A stretch of 64,000 bases of DNA from Streptomyces fuscichromogenes (GTDB lineage: Bacteria > Actinomycetota > Actinomycetes > Streptomycetales > Streptomycetaceae), in NCBI RefSeq assembly GCF_014645815.1, contig NZ_BMML01000007.1, positions 434,001-498,000 on the forward strand. Reading direction: 5' to 3'. Of this stretch, positions 63,854 through 64,000 are shown one piece after another. The notes beneath the pieces were generated by a model. That model did no database searches. It was not told the origin of the DNA and saw only the letters and a program-made list of their open reading frames with translations. Positions within the stretch are counted from its first letter, which is position 1. Each line of letters starts with the position of its first letter. Position numbers and translations under genes: made by a program.

Positions 63854-64000
63854 CTACCCGCGGGAGAAGTGCGTGCCCAGCCGGGCCTTCAGCAGGTTCG
63901 GGTCGCGCTGGGTGGAGTAGGCGGCGCTCACCACGAACACGTCACGGCCGCGTACCGCCAGCGAGGTCGGGTTGGACAGCCCCTCCTGCACCGTCAGCAC
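63854..64000 (-). CDS. C-terminal end of an unknown protein (truncated by the window edge)
   Basis: A frame open to the last base encodes 48 C-terminal residues ending at TAG (63854-63856). The sequence LTVQEGLSNPTSLAVRG then DVFVVSAAYSTQRDPNLL looks like the last blade of a beta-propeller (SMP-30/NHL type, with the N-P-T-x-L-A-V-x-G pattern). Bias and codon use agree with a real gene. The function is not readable from this piece. Confidence 0.6.
   Translation of the reverse strand: MLTVQEGLSNPTSLAVRGRDVFVVSAAYSTQRDPNLLKARLGTHFSRG

Overview
The window looks like chromosomal DNA of a Streptomyces. Base composition is very high in G+C with strong third-position G/C bias, GTG and TTG starts are common, and several families are typical of the genus: a conservon (cvn operon), a DUF5753 helix-turn-helix/DUF397 pair beside an anti-sigma-type ATPase, three RsbU/SpoIIE-type PP2C phosphatases, a BlaI/M56 pair, a LAETG sortase substrate and a c-di-AMP riboswitch ahead of an NlpC/P60 gene. 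I saw no rRNA or tRNA gene, CRISPR array, insertion sequence or phage.

Layout. 1-9.3 kb: two probable glycan-degradation genes (the first cut by the window edge), two RibD_C/DHFR-like reductases, a P-loop sugar or nucleoside kinase, a beta-phosphoglucomutase/GH65 phosphorylase operon, and a BlaI-M56 peptidase pair. 9.4-16.3 kb: an LPG-synthase-like membrane protein, a PAP2 phosphatase, an elemental-iron uptake operon (EfeU-EfeO fusion plus the Tat-exported Dyp peroxidase EfeB), and a NiCoT nickel/cobalt permease behind a Nur-box-like site. 16.3-22.8 kb: an APC permease operon, soluble transhydrogenase SthA and a GH15 glycosidase. 22.8-32.1 kb: two large multidomain PP2C phosphatases, a ComB-like phosphatase, a YkvA protein, an unknown coiled-coil protein and an FprA-like ferredoxin reductase with an iron-box-like sequence. 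32.3-40.3 kb: an SDR dehydrogenase behind a perfect 25-bp palindrome, the riboswitch-controlled NlpC/P60 protein, a surface-anchored DUF1996 protein, a secreted lipase and a flavodoxin-fold protein. 40.4-49 kb: a hydrolase-fold/ADC-like fusion coupled to a WXG100-like gene, the ATPase/HTH/DUF397 cluster, a DUF574 methyltransferase, a secreted NLP (NPP1) protein and, divergent from it, a Tat-exported carboxylesterase-fold protein. 48.9-53.4 kb: a membrane PP2C phosphatase, an aldo/keto reductase, a LysR regulator and NAD-dependent formate dehydrogenase. 53.4-58.9 kb: a complete conservon with two P450s. 59.2-64 kb: a rhomboid-like protein, pyruvate carboxylase, and the 3' end of a convergent gene.

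How the genes fit together. Most of the window is metabolism, metal supply and signalling. The strongest leads are two proteins of the alpha/beta-hydrolase superfamily that appear to have lost their catalytic residues. One (47259-48908) seems to have lost the whole Ser-Glu-His triad. The other (40475-42589) has Gly where the nucleophile Ser should be, is fused to an ADC-like domain without its Lys, and is followed by a WXG100-like gene. Other leads are the conservon P450 without the ExxR arginine, the c-di-AMP riboswitch ahead of a repeat-rich NlpC/P60 protein with no visible export signal, and several well-formed operators. All family assignments come from reading motifs by eye; no database search was run.
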